In this document: positions 1 to 5,584 of the stretch, in pieces
How the letters are laid out: each line of letters begins with the position of its first letter
How positions within the stretch are numbered: position 1 is the first letter of the stretch
Source: an uncultured Clostridium sp.
GTDB lineage: Bacteria > Bacillota > Clostridia > TANB77 > CAG-508
Assembly (NCBI GenBank): GCA_900553865.1
Contig: USFC01000058.1
Span: 1 to 10,157 of the forward strand
Length of the DNA stretch: 10,157 bases
Reading direction: 5' to 3'
The notes under the pieces: generated by a model
Told to the model about the DNA's origin: nothing
Databases searched by the model: none
The model's input: the letters and a program-made list of their open reading frames with translations, nothing else
Position numbers and translations under genes: made by a program

Positions 1-28
1 AGGCGTCGTATCTTACGATACGGCGCCT
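1..28 (-). terminator. Terminator hairpin downstream of rpsU
   Basis: Two 12-base arms (1-12 and 17-28) pair around a 4-base loop. Read on the minus strand the loop is GTAA, a GNRA tetraloop closed by C-G, and the stem has one C-A mismatch. It lies 17 bp beyond the rpsU stop. The U-tract expected for an intrinsic terminator would fall outside the window, so termination is inferred from position and structure only. On the plus strand the same hairpin is followed by a broken T-run (29-37), so it could also serve a convergent reading. Confidence 0.65.
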
Positions 29-45
29 TTGCCTTTTATGCACTA

Positions 46-219
46 TTAGTTATACTTACGTTTTCTAGCAGCTTCAGATTTCTTTTTACGTTTCACAGAA
101 GGTTTTTCATAATGTTCTCTTTTACGTACCTCTTGCAATACGCCATTTCTTGCGCATTGTCTTTTGAATCTTTTTAAGGCATCTTCTATATTTCCATTAT
201 TAACTTTAATCTCTGACAT
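46..219 (-). CDS. rpsU: 30S ribosomal protein S21
   Basis: Small ribosomal subunit protein S21, 57 residues, which in bacteria acts near the anti-Shine-Dalgarno end of 16S rRNA during initiation. The translation begins MSEIKVNNGNIEDALKRFKR and continues through a CARNGVLQEVRKREHYEKPS block into a Lys/Arg-rich tail with KRKKKSEAARKRK; this order and length are typical of Firmicutes S21. The start ATG (217-219) follows a full AAGGAGG site (231-237, 11 bases away). The gene is monocistronic as far as the window shows: it has its own promoter at 310-339 and a hairpin after the stop. It lies downstream of nrdG in the same direction but is insulated by the terminator at 355-398. It is too short for many ORF cut-offs but unmistakable. 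Confidence 0.97.
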   Translation of the reverse strand: MSEIKVNNGNIEDALKRFKRQCARNGVLQEVRKREHYEKPSVKRKKKSEAARKRKYN

Positions 220-309
220 TTAAATATTCCCCTCCTTCCGGTAACTACACTTACTTAGTGTGGGATCTAATTGGTAGATTTTTACTTTTTTCTACCCTAC
301 GCATTTTGT

Positions 310-339
310 ATTATACCTTAACTGCTTGCTTCTTGTCAA
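310..339 (-). promoter_or_regulatory. Sigma-A promoter of rpsU
   Basis: On the minus strand a perfect -35 TTGACA (334-339) and a perfect -10 TATAAT (310-315) are separated by 18 bp. Transcription should start near 302-304, giving an untranslated leader of about 85 bases. The leader holds a small inverted repeat (246-260, ACACT/AGTGT arms) and a second weak one (GTAGA/TCTAC, about 273-296). I see no known S21 autoregulatory element in it. Confidence 0.88.
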
Positions 340-354
340 TACATGTTAAAAAAT

Positions 355-398
355 AAAATAAGAATTTTCGCCACAAAATTGACTAAAATTCTTATTTT
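355..398. terminator. Bidirectional intrinsic terminator between nrdG and rpsU
   Basis: A perfect 14-bp inverted repeat: AAAATAAGAATTTT (355-368) and its exact reverse complement (385-398), with a 16-base loop. The outer A/T ends of the stem double as the U-tract in both directions. It lies 6 bp after the nrdG stop and just upstream of the rpsU -35 box, so its evident role is to end the nrdDG transcript before rpsU begins. The stem is AT-rich and therefore weaker than a GC-rich terminator. Confidence 0.75.
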
Positions 399-404
399 TT
401 CACT

Positions 405-950
405 TTATCCTAAATCTTTGTTAAGTCCGTCCCATATTACTATTTCGTTTTGTGCTAAGCTTTTCTTTACGTCTATTATTCTTTGGTTTGATGAACCTCT
501 AAATTGTAGTCTTGGATTTTTTAGTTCTTCTACAAATCTTCCATCTACTATGTAGTCTATATTTTCTAGCATTTCTTTTGTTGTTTGGTTATGTTCTTCT
601 CCTATCATTTGACCTAATATTTGCTTATCAAATGTAAAGCCGGTATAGCACCAAATTTTTTTATCTGGGTATGTTTCTTTTACTTTTTTTATTAATGGCA
701 CTAGTCCTTCTTGGTTTGTTTTTTCAAATGGTTCACCACCTAAAAGGCTTAGTCCTGTAATATATTCTGGCTTTAGGTCTTCTATTATTTCGTCTTCTTC
801 TTTTTGGGTGAAGTCATTTCCATAGTTAAAATCCCATGCTTCTTTATTAAAACAATTTTTACAATGATGATTGCAACCGCTTACAAATAGTGAAACTCTG
901 ACTCCTGGTCCATTTGCAACATCACAGTTTTTTATTTTTGCATATTTCAT
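405..950 (-). CDS. nrdG: Anaerobic ribonucleoside-triphosphate reductase activating protein (radical SAM)
   Basis: Activase of class III ribonucleotide reductase: it uses a [4Fe-4S] cluster and S-adenosylmethionine to generate the glycyl radical on NrdD. The protein has 181 residues. The radical-SAM cluster motif CNHHCKNC is at residues 26-33 (Cys26, Cys30, Cys33, CX3CX2C). The GGEPF motif at 71-75, common to radical SAM activases, binds SAM. The N-terminal block KNCDVANGPGVRVSLFVSGC is characteristic of NrdG. The start ATG (948-950) follows AGGAG (957-961) by 6 bases. It lies 116 bp downstream of nrdD, and the two are almost certainly cotranscribed, as there is no promoter of good quality in the gap and the products work as a pair. 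The stop is TAA, followed by the terminator at 355-398. Confidence 0.96.
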   Translation of the reverse strand: MKYAKIKNCDVANGPGVRVSLFVSGCNHHCKNCFNKEAWDFNYGNDFTQKEEDEIIEDLKPEYITGLSLLGGEPFEKTNQEGLVPLIKKVKETYPDKKIWCYTGFTFDKQILGQMIGEEHNQTTKEMLENIDYIVDGRFVEELKNPRLQFRGSSNQRIIDVKKSLAQNEIVIWDGLNKDLG

Positions 951-991
951 TTTTTTCTCCTTTGGCTAATGTTCTATCTTGCTTTAGTCCC

Positions 992-1050
992 TGACGAGAA
1001 TGTTTCTTTTCCTATGCTCTTTCTTCCATGACAAGAAACATCCCTCGACA
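992..1050 (-). other. Intercistronic hairpin between nrdD and nrdG
   Basis: An imperfect inverted repeat fills about half of the 116-bp gap. The left arm CGAGAATGTTTCTT (995-1008) pairs with AAGAAACATCCCTCG (1033-1047), with one bulged base and a G-A or similar mismatch near the base, and two further pairs beyond (992-993 with 1049-1050). The loop is about 24 bases. No T-tract follows in the minus direction, so it does not look like an intrinsic terminator. It may protect the 3' end of nrdD mRNA, mark a processing site, or damp nrdG expression relative to nrdD; these roles are inference. Confidence 0.5.
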
Positions 1051-1066
1051 AGTATTTATATTATTT

Positions 1067-3193
1067 TTACAAGTGTAATACTCTTGCTTTTATTTCTTTT
1101 GTTTTTCCTTCATTCCAGAAGTTTTCTCCTAGATAGCCACAGGTTCTTCTTGTTACGTTCATTTTGTTTTTGTCTTTATTTCCACAGTTTGGGCATTCCC
1201 ATTCTAAGTTGTCGTTTATTATTATTTCTCCATCAAATCCGCAAACATGGCAATAGTCTGATTTTGTATTAAATTCTGCATATTGTATATTGTCATATAT
1301 GAATTTTACTAAGTCTTCTAGTGCTTTTAGGTTGTTTCTCATGTTTGGTATTTCTACATAAGAAATTGCCCCTCCTAGTGATAATTCTTGGAATTCACTT
1401 TCAAATTTTAGTTTTGAGAATGCATCGATTTTTTCTCTAACATCTACATGATAAGAGTTTGTATAATATCCTTTATCTGTTACGTCTTTTATTTCGCCAA
1501 ATTTTTCTTTATCTATTCTAGCAAATCTGTAACATAAGCTTTCTGCTGGTGTTCCATATAATGCAAATCCAAGTCCTGTTTCTTTTTTCCACTCTGCTGT
1601 TGCATCTCTTAAACGCTTCATTACTTTTATTGCAAAGTCATGGCCTTCTGGTGTAGTATGTGATACTCCTTTCATTAATTTTGTTACTTCGTAAATTCCT
1701 ATGTATCCTAATGAAAGTGTTGAATATCCACCTTTTAATAATTTATCTATTTTTTCGCCTGGCTCCATACGTGCTATTGCTCCATATCTCCAGTGTATTG
1801 GGCTTGTGTTTGAAAGTGTTCCTAGTAATGCATAGTGTCTGCACATTAATGCTTCTTTGCATAGTTCTAGTCTTTCTTCTAATAGTTTCCAGAATTTTTC
1901 TTCGTCGCCATCTGCTATAATTCCTATTTGAGGTAGGTTGATACTAACAACGCCTTGGTTAAATCTTCCTTCGAATTTGTATTCTCCGTTTTCGTCTTTC
2001 CATGGTGATAGGAAGCTTCTGCATCCCATTGGGCTAAATACGTTTCCTTCATAATTTTCACGCATTTTTTTTGCTGAAATATAGTCTGGGTATAGTCTTT
2101 TTGCTGAACATTTTACTGCAAGTTTTGTTAGGTAGTCATATTCTCCACCTTTTAAGCAGTTATGTTCATCTAATACATATATTAATTTAGGGAATGCTGG
2201 TGTAACATATACGCCTTTTTCGTTTTTTATTCCTTCATATCTTTGTCTGATAATTTCTTCTATTACCATTGCATTTTCTTTTATGTATGGGTCGTCTTTT
2301 TTCAAATTTAAGAATATTGTTACGAATGGTGATTGACCATTTGTTGTCATTAATGTGTTTATTTGATATTGAATTGTTTGAACTCCGGCTTCTATTTCTT
2401 TTTTAAGTCTTTGCTGTGTTAATCTTTCTATTATTTCTTCTGGTAGTTCATTTCCAAATTCTTTTTCAAATCCTCTTCTAAATTTTTCATAACTTTTTCT
2501 TACATATTTGCCTAAATGGCTGATATCTACTGATTGTCCTCCATATTGGTTTGATGCTACTGCTGCAATTATTTGTGTCATTACTGTGCAGGCTACTTGG
2601 AAGCTTTTTGGTGATTCTATTAATTTTCCGTTCATTACTGTTCCGTTGTCTAACATATCTCCTATGTTTATTAAACAGCAATTAAATATTGGTTGTAGGA
2701 AGTAGTCCATGTCATGGAAATGTAATATTCCATCTTCATGCGCTTTTGTTATTTTTTCAGGTAATAAAATTCTTTTTGTTAAATCTTTTGAAACTTCTCC
2801 TGCTATGTAATCTCTTTGTGTTGAAGCTAAAACTGCATTTTTGTTTGAGTTTTCTTCTAATAATTCTTTGTTTTGATTTTTGATTAATCCTAATATTGAT
2901 TCATCTGTTGTGTTTGCTTTTCTTACTAGAGCTCTTGTATAACGATATATCATGTATTTTTTAGCAAGTTCAAATTTTTTCATGTCCATTAATTGTTCTT
3001 CTATGATGTCTTGTATATCTTCTACTAATATTCTTTTTTTGTCTAGTTCTTCTATGTATTTTGTTATTTCTTTTATTTCTTCTTTTGATACCCTTTCTTT
3101 TCTTTGTACTTCTTGGTTTGCTTTTTCTATTGCAGTTATTATTTTATCTCTGTTATAATCTACTGCTCTTCCATCTCTTTTTATTACCTTCAT
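1067..3193 (-). CDS. nrdD: Anaerobic (class III) ribonucleoside-triphosphate reductase
   Basis: Glycyl-radical enzyme that reduces ribonucleoside triphosphates to deoxy forms without oxygen, supplying DNA precursors in the anaerobic cytoplasm. The 708 residues match the usual length. An ATP-cone allosteric domain occupies roughly residues 1-90 (opening KVIKRDGRAVDYNRDKI). The catalytic domain contains FNCCLINIGDML and the active-site loop MGCRSFLSPW. Near the C-terminus a zinc site is formed by Cys648, Cys651, Cys667 and Cys670 (CHVC and CPNC). The glycyl-radical motif RTCGYLG follows, with Gly686 as the likely radical residue. The start ATG (3191-3193) has GGAAGGGG 9 bases upstream. The gene heads the nrdDG operon and is divergent from the Crp/Fnr-family gene. 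Expression is probably activated through the palindrome at 3255-3270. All key residues are present and the gene looks intact. Confidence 0.97.
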   Translation of the reverse strand: MKVIKRDGRAVDYNRDKIITAIEKANQEVQRKERVSKEEIKEITKYIEELDKKRILVEDIQDIIEEQLMDMKKFELAKKYMIYRYTRALVRKANTTDESILGLIKNQNKELLEENSNKNAVLASTQRDYIAGEVSKDLTKRILLPEKITKAHEDGILHFHDMDYFLQPIFNCCLINIGDMLDNGTVMNGKLIESPKSFQVACTVMTQIIAAVASNQYGGQSVDISHLGKYVRKSYEKFRRGFEKEFGNELPEEIIERLTQQRLKKEIEAGVQTIQYQINTLMTTNGQSPFVTIFLNLKKDDPYIKENAMVIEEIIRQRYEGIKNEKGVYVTPAFPKLIYVLDEHNCLKGGEYDYLTKLAVKCSAKRLYPDYISAKKMRENYEGNVFSPMGCRSFLSPWKDENGEYKFEGRFNQGVVSINLPQIGIIADGDEEKFWKLLEERLELCKEALMCRHYALLGTLSNTSPIHWRYGAIARMEPGEKIDKLLKGGYSTLSLGYIGIYEVTKLMKGVSHTTPEGHDFAIKVMKRLRDATAEWKKETGLGFALYGTPAESLCYRFARIDKEKFGEIKDVTDKGYYTNSYHVDVREKIDAFSKLKFESEFQELSLGGAISYVEIPNMRNNLKALEDLVKFIYDNIQYAEFNTKSDYCHVCGFDGEIIINDNLEWECPNCGNKDKNKMNVTRRTCGYLGENFWNEGKTKEIKARVLHL

Positions 3194-3228
3194 TGTTACG
3201 TTCCCCTTCCGTTTTTGTTTATGCTCTT

Positions 3229-3234
3229 ATTATA
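3229..3234 (-). promoter_or_regulatory. -10 box of the nrdD promoter
   Basis: On the minus strand a perfect TATAAT lies 35 bp upstream of the nrdD start codon. The sequence 17 bp further upstream (3252-3257, ACAGAA) is a poor -35 match, as is common for promoters that need an activator. The predicted start of transcription is about 3222. The Crp-type palindrome at 3255-3270 overlaps the -35 position. Confidence 0.6.
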
Positions 3235-3254
3235 TATTAAGTTTTTTATTTTTC

Positions 3255-3270
3255 TGTTGCAAAAGCAACA
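3255..3270. promoter_or_regulatory. Crp/Fnr-type operator upstream of nrdD
   Basis: A perfect 16-bp palindrome with an asymmetric central AAAA: TGTTGC-AAAA-GCAACA. Written as TGTTG-N6-CAACA it has the 5-6-5 geometry of Crp/Fnr-family sites such as TGTGA-N6-TCACA and TTGAT-N4-ATCAA. Its centre (3262.5) is about 40 bp upstream of the predicted nrdD start site, the class II activation position. The divergent neighbour encodes a Crp/Fnr-family protein. That this protein binds here is inference from geometry and adjacency. Confidence 0.55.
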
Positions 3271-3368
3271 ATATTAAATTTTTATTTTTTTATTTTTCAT
3301 ACTTGTTGCGGTTCTAAGTTATTTTCTTTTATTACATTTTTATTACAATTTTTTCATGTCGTTTTTTG

Positions 3369-3397
3369 TTGCAATATTGCGGTTTTTAGGGTATACT
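3369..3397 (+). promoter_or_regulatory. Promoter of the Crp/Fnr-family gene with overlapping palindrome
   Basis: A -35 TTGCAA (3369-3374) and a -10 TATACT (3392-3397) are separated by 17 bp, so transcription should start near 3404. The perfect 10-bp palindrome GCAATATTGC (3371-3380) covers the -35 box. It is preceded by TTGTT, giving a left half-site TGTTGC like that of the nrdD operator. A related sequence, TGTTGCGGTTCTAAG (3304-3318), resembles TATTGCGGTTTTTAG (3375-3389) as a direct repeat about 70 bp apart. Overlap with the -35 suggests repression, possibly autoregulation. Confidence 0.6.
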
Positions 3398-3482
3398 ATT
3401 AACATAAATAAAATACTTATTTTTAGACAAGTTGTTTTATATAATGATTATATATAGTTTTGAAAGTGGTGTGAATTTTAAT

Positions 3483-4106
3483 ATGGGTGAAATTTCTAAT
3501 TTAATTAACTCTTTAGATGCTGGCTGCTCTAGGGTTCAAAAAAAGCATTTTAATAAAAGTGAAATTATAACTACATATATTCAAAAGCGAAATCAAATTT
3601 GCATTATGTGTGAGGGTAAGGCTGATTTGATTAGGTTTGATTTAAATGGTAATAAAGATATTGTTGATAAGTTTACTTCTCATGATATTTTTGGTGAGGC
3701 TTTTTATCCTGTTCATACAAATAATGAGCTTACTGTTGTTGCCGCTTCTAGCTGTGATGTTTTATTTTTATTGCATGATGATATTACTCACAAATGTAAG
3801 GAAAATTGCAGATTTCATTCTACTTTGTCTTCTACTATTTTAGAATTAGCTTTGAAAAATGCTGTTCACCAAAATACCAGAATTGAGGTTTTGTCTAAAA
3901 GGACTATAAGAGAGAAGCTTTTGACATATCTTTCTATTTTGTCTAGTAAAGATTTTAGCAAGTCTGTTACTATTCCTTTTTCGCTTACTAATTTGGCTGA
4001 TTATTTAAGTGTGGATAGGAGTGCTATGATGAGGGAGCTTAAGAATTTGGCTGATGAGGGCTTTATTGCTAAAAATGGAAATAAAATTAAGCTATTATAT
4101 AAATAA
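3483..4106 (+). CDS. Crp/Fnr-family transcriptional regulator
   Basis: Probable transcription factor with an N-terminal cyclic-nucleotide-binding-like beta-roll (about residues 20-110, including DKFTSHDIFGEAF) and a C-terminal winged helix-turn-helix (167-195, SLTNLADYLSVDRSAMMRELKNLADEGFI in two parts). I chose ATG 3483 (207 residues), which has GTGGTG about 11 bases upstream. In-frame alternatives are ATG 3444 and TTG 3432, which add up to 17 residues and have weaker ribosome sites. Cysteines lie at 15, 40, 43, 91, 105 and 109; Cys105-x3-Cys109-x2-His112 sits in the linker before the dimer helix, as in several clostridial Crp/Fnr proteins. It lacks the N-terminal cysteine cluster of E. coli Fnr. 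A redox or metal-responsive role is possible but unproven. It is divergent from nrdDG, which is its most likely target, and converges on the ABC binding-protein gene. Confidence 0.85.
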   Translation: MGEISNLINSLDAGCSRVQKKHFNKSEIITTYIQKRNQICIMCEGKADLIRFDLNGNKDIVDKFTSHDIFGEAFYPVHTNNELTVVAASSCDVLFLLHDDITHKCKENCRFHSTLSSTILELALKNAVHQNTRIEVLSKRTIREKLLTYLSILSSKDFSKSVTIPFSLTNLADYLSVDRSAMMRELKNLADEGFIAKNGNKIKLLYK

Positions 4107-4194
4107 GCTGTTTTTGGGTACGGAACAAAAAAGCAGCAAAAAAACAACTAAAAAATCTAGCTGTTTTTTTGCTCCGTCCCCAAAAGCAGTTATT
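4102..4194. terminator. Bidirectional terminator in a long inverted repeat between convergent genes
   Basis: Arms 4102-4137 and 4160-4194 are inverted copies with only a few mismatches and one indel. The stop codon of the Crp/Fnr gene (4104-4106) and that of the ABC binding protein (4190-4192) occupy equivalent places in opposite arms. An inner hairpin pairs 4138-4150 with 4158-4170 around a 7-base loop, with a single mismatch or wobble; it has T7 on the 3' side for both strands, so it can end transcription in either direction. The plus strand also has a T7 run just past the outer arm (4193-4199). The right arm holds, on the minus strand, TTTTGGGGACGG, the core shared with the repeats at 5290-5578 and 8482-8504. 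Confidence 0.75.
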
Positions 4195-5200
4195 TTTTTA
4201 TTGCTTTTTCTGCATATGAATTGTTTATTACTTTTTCAAATGGTGCTTTTTGTTTTAATTCTCCTGCTTCTTCCATTACTGTTTGTAGTAAATTATAGGA
4301 TTCTTCTTTCATTACTGGTGTAGTTTTCCATGCATCTATATCTTTATAGCTTTGTAATACAGTAGCAAGTAAATCTACGTCTGTATCTGGGAAGAAATCT
4401 TTTATTACTTCTGCAACTTCTTTCATACTATGTTCTTCTACCCATTTTTGTCCTTTATATATTGCGTTTGTAAATTTTTGAATTAGTTCACTATTGTTTT
4501 TAATGTAACTCTTTTTAGCAAAATATGCTGTATATGGTATTTCTCCTGAAGCTTCTCCAACAGATGCTACTATATAACCTTTTCCAGCGTTTTGAGTCAT
4601 TGTTGCTGTAGGCTCAAATAATGTTACATAGTCTGCTGTTCCTCCTGAAAATGCTCCTGCCATTAAGTCAAATTTAATGCTGTCATCTAGCACTAAATCT
4701 GTTTGAGGGTTTAGTCCATTTTTCTTTAATACATATTCAAATGTCATGTATGGAACTCCACCTTTTCTTCCTGGTATAATTGTTTTTCCTTTTAAATCTT
4801 TCCAGCTAAAATTATCTGTTTTTTCTCTTGAAACTAAAAATGAACCATCTTTTTGCGTTAATTGTGCAAATACTTCACAATAGTCTTCTTTTCCTTCATT
4901 ATATACGTATATGCTTGCTTCTGGGCCAGCAAAGCCTATGTCACTTTGATTTGCTAAAACTGCAGTCATAACTTTGTCTGCTCCTTGGCCTGTTGTTAAT
5001 TCTACTTCTAGCCCTTCTTCTTCCATAAATCCTTTAGCTATTGCTACATATTGAGGTGCGTAAAAAACTGACCTTGTTACTTCATTTACTCTTACTTTTT
5101 GAAGTGCCACTTCATTTGAATTATTTCTTGTAGTAAAGTAGCAAATAACGCCTACTGCCACAAGTATAATTACAATTGCGATGATAAAATATTTTTTCAT
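4190..5200 (-). CDS. ABC transporter substrate-binding protein, NMT1/SsuA/TauA-like
   Basis: Extracytoplasmic ligand-binding component of an importer, 336 residues. Residues 1-20 form one hydrophobic anchor or signal segment. A cysteine stands at position 20, but GVIC has Ile at -1 instead of the Gly/Ala/Ser of a normal lipobox, so lipidation is uncertain and the protein may stay anchored by its signal. The mature part shows the family's opening pattern (YAPQYVAIAKGFMEEEGLEV, 47-66) and then GADKVMTAVLANQSDIGFAGPE, the ligand-cleft region of NMT1/SsuA-like proteins. The ligand cannot be read from sequence; sulfonates, nitrate, bicarbonate or thiamine pyrimidine precursors are all transported by relatives. 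The start ATG (5198-5200) follows AAAGGGG (5208-5214) by 7 bases. It belongs with the ATPase and permease upstream but is separated from them by the repeat at 5290-5578; a weak TTGCAA about 60 bp upstream might be part of its own promoter. Confidence 0.88.
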   Translation of the reverse strand: MKKYFIIAIVIILVAVGVICYFTTRNNSNEVALQKVRVNEVTRSVFYAPQYVAIAKGFMEEEGLEVELTTGQGADKVMTAVLANQSDIGFAGPEASIYVYNEGKEDYCEVFAQLTQKDGSFLVSREKTDNFSWKDLKGKTIIPGRKGGVPYMTFEYVLKKNGLNPQTDLVLDDSIKFDLMAGAFSGGTADYVTLFEPTATMTQNAGKGYIVASVGEASGEIPYTAYFAKKSYIKNNSELIQKFTNAIYKGQKWVEEHSMKEVAEVIKDFFPDTDVDLLATVLQSYKDIDAWKTTPVMKEESYNLLQTVMEEAGELKQKAPFEKVINNSYAEKAIKK

Positions 5201-5289
5201 CTTTATTCCCCTTTCTCTTTATTTTGAATGTAAAAACATTATGTTATATTTTATTCTTTTGCAAGTTTAGTTGTTCCTGTTTTTGTTTT

Positions 5290-5578
5290 AAAGGACAATT
5301 GGGGACGGGTCACTTTTGTCCTTTACATAAAGTAATAATTATAATAAAAAATAAAAACATATTAATTTGAAAAAAAGTGCTATTAGAAAGTAAGTAAGTT
5401 AGAAATTATTAAGAAATTTGTGGAAAGAGTTCATTTCTAATGGAAGGGTGCCACAAATTTCGCTTATAATTTCTGCGTAACTTAGCTTGAACGAGCATTT
5501 TTTTCAAATTCATATGTTTTTATTATATTAGTTAAAATTATGTAAAGGACAAAAGTGACCCGTCCCCAATTGTCCTTT
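5290..5578. repeat. 289-bp palindromic MITE/BIME-like element with 41-bp perfect terminal inverted repeats
   Basis: Bases 5290-5330 and 5538-5578 are exact reverse complements over all 41 bases. The interior continues the symmetry imperfectly: the ACATATTAATTTGAAAAAAA region (about 5357-5376) matches the right side near 5491-5516, and an 11-bp apical stem GAAATTTGTGG/CCACAAATTTC (5413-5423, 5451-5461) closes a 27-base loop. Each terminal repeat is itself a small hairpin, with AAAGGACAA (5290-5298) pairing with TTGTCCTTT (5316-5324) around the TTGGGGACGGGTCAC core. There is no ORF of note, no transposase and no clear target duplication. The element accounts for most of the 384-bp gap between permease and binding protein, starting 6 bp from the permease stop. 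The remaining 89 bp (5201-5289) hold the binding-protein ribosome site and a possible weak promoter. As RNA the element would be a very long hairpin able to terminate or process the operon transcript. Confidence 0.85.
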
Positions 5579-5584
5579 GTAGTT

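Noticed and set aside
343..555. Plus-strand 70-residue ORF opposite nrdG
   Set aside because: It overlaps the terminator and the nrdG coding strand, has no ribosome site, and its hydrophobic content reflects reverse reading of an AT-rich gene.
1000..2883. Several plus-strand ORFs rich in Leu, Phe and Ser opposite nrdD
   Set aside because: They are antisense shadows of a fully conserved 708-residue NrdD; composition is that expected for reversed Lys/Glu-rich codons, and none has a start signal.
3194..3260. NrdR-box pair upstream of nrdD
   Set aside because: I could not find two copies of an ACACWATAT-like motif at helical spacing; the TA-rich stretch near 3229-3240 is better explained as the -10 region.
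5201..5289. Promoter for the binding-protein gene (TTGCAA with 17 bp to TAATGT)
   Set aside because: The -10 matches only half of the consensus, so I mention it in the gene entry but do not list it as a feature.
5290..5578. CRISPR, riboswitch or group II intron reading of the palindromic element
   Set aside because: There are no spaced direct repeats, no metabolite-aptamer core I recognise and no intron domain V; inverted symmetry over the full length fits a palindromic mobile repeat.
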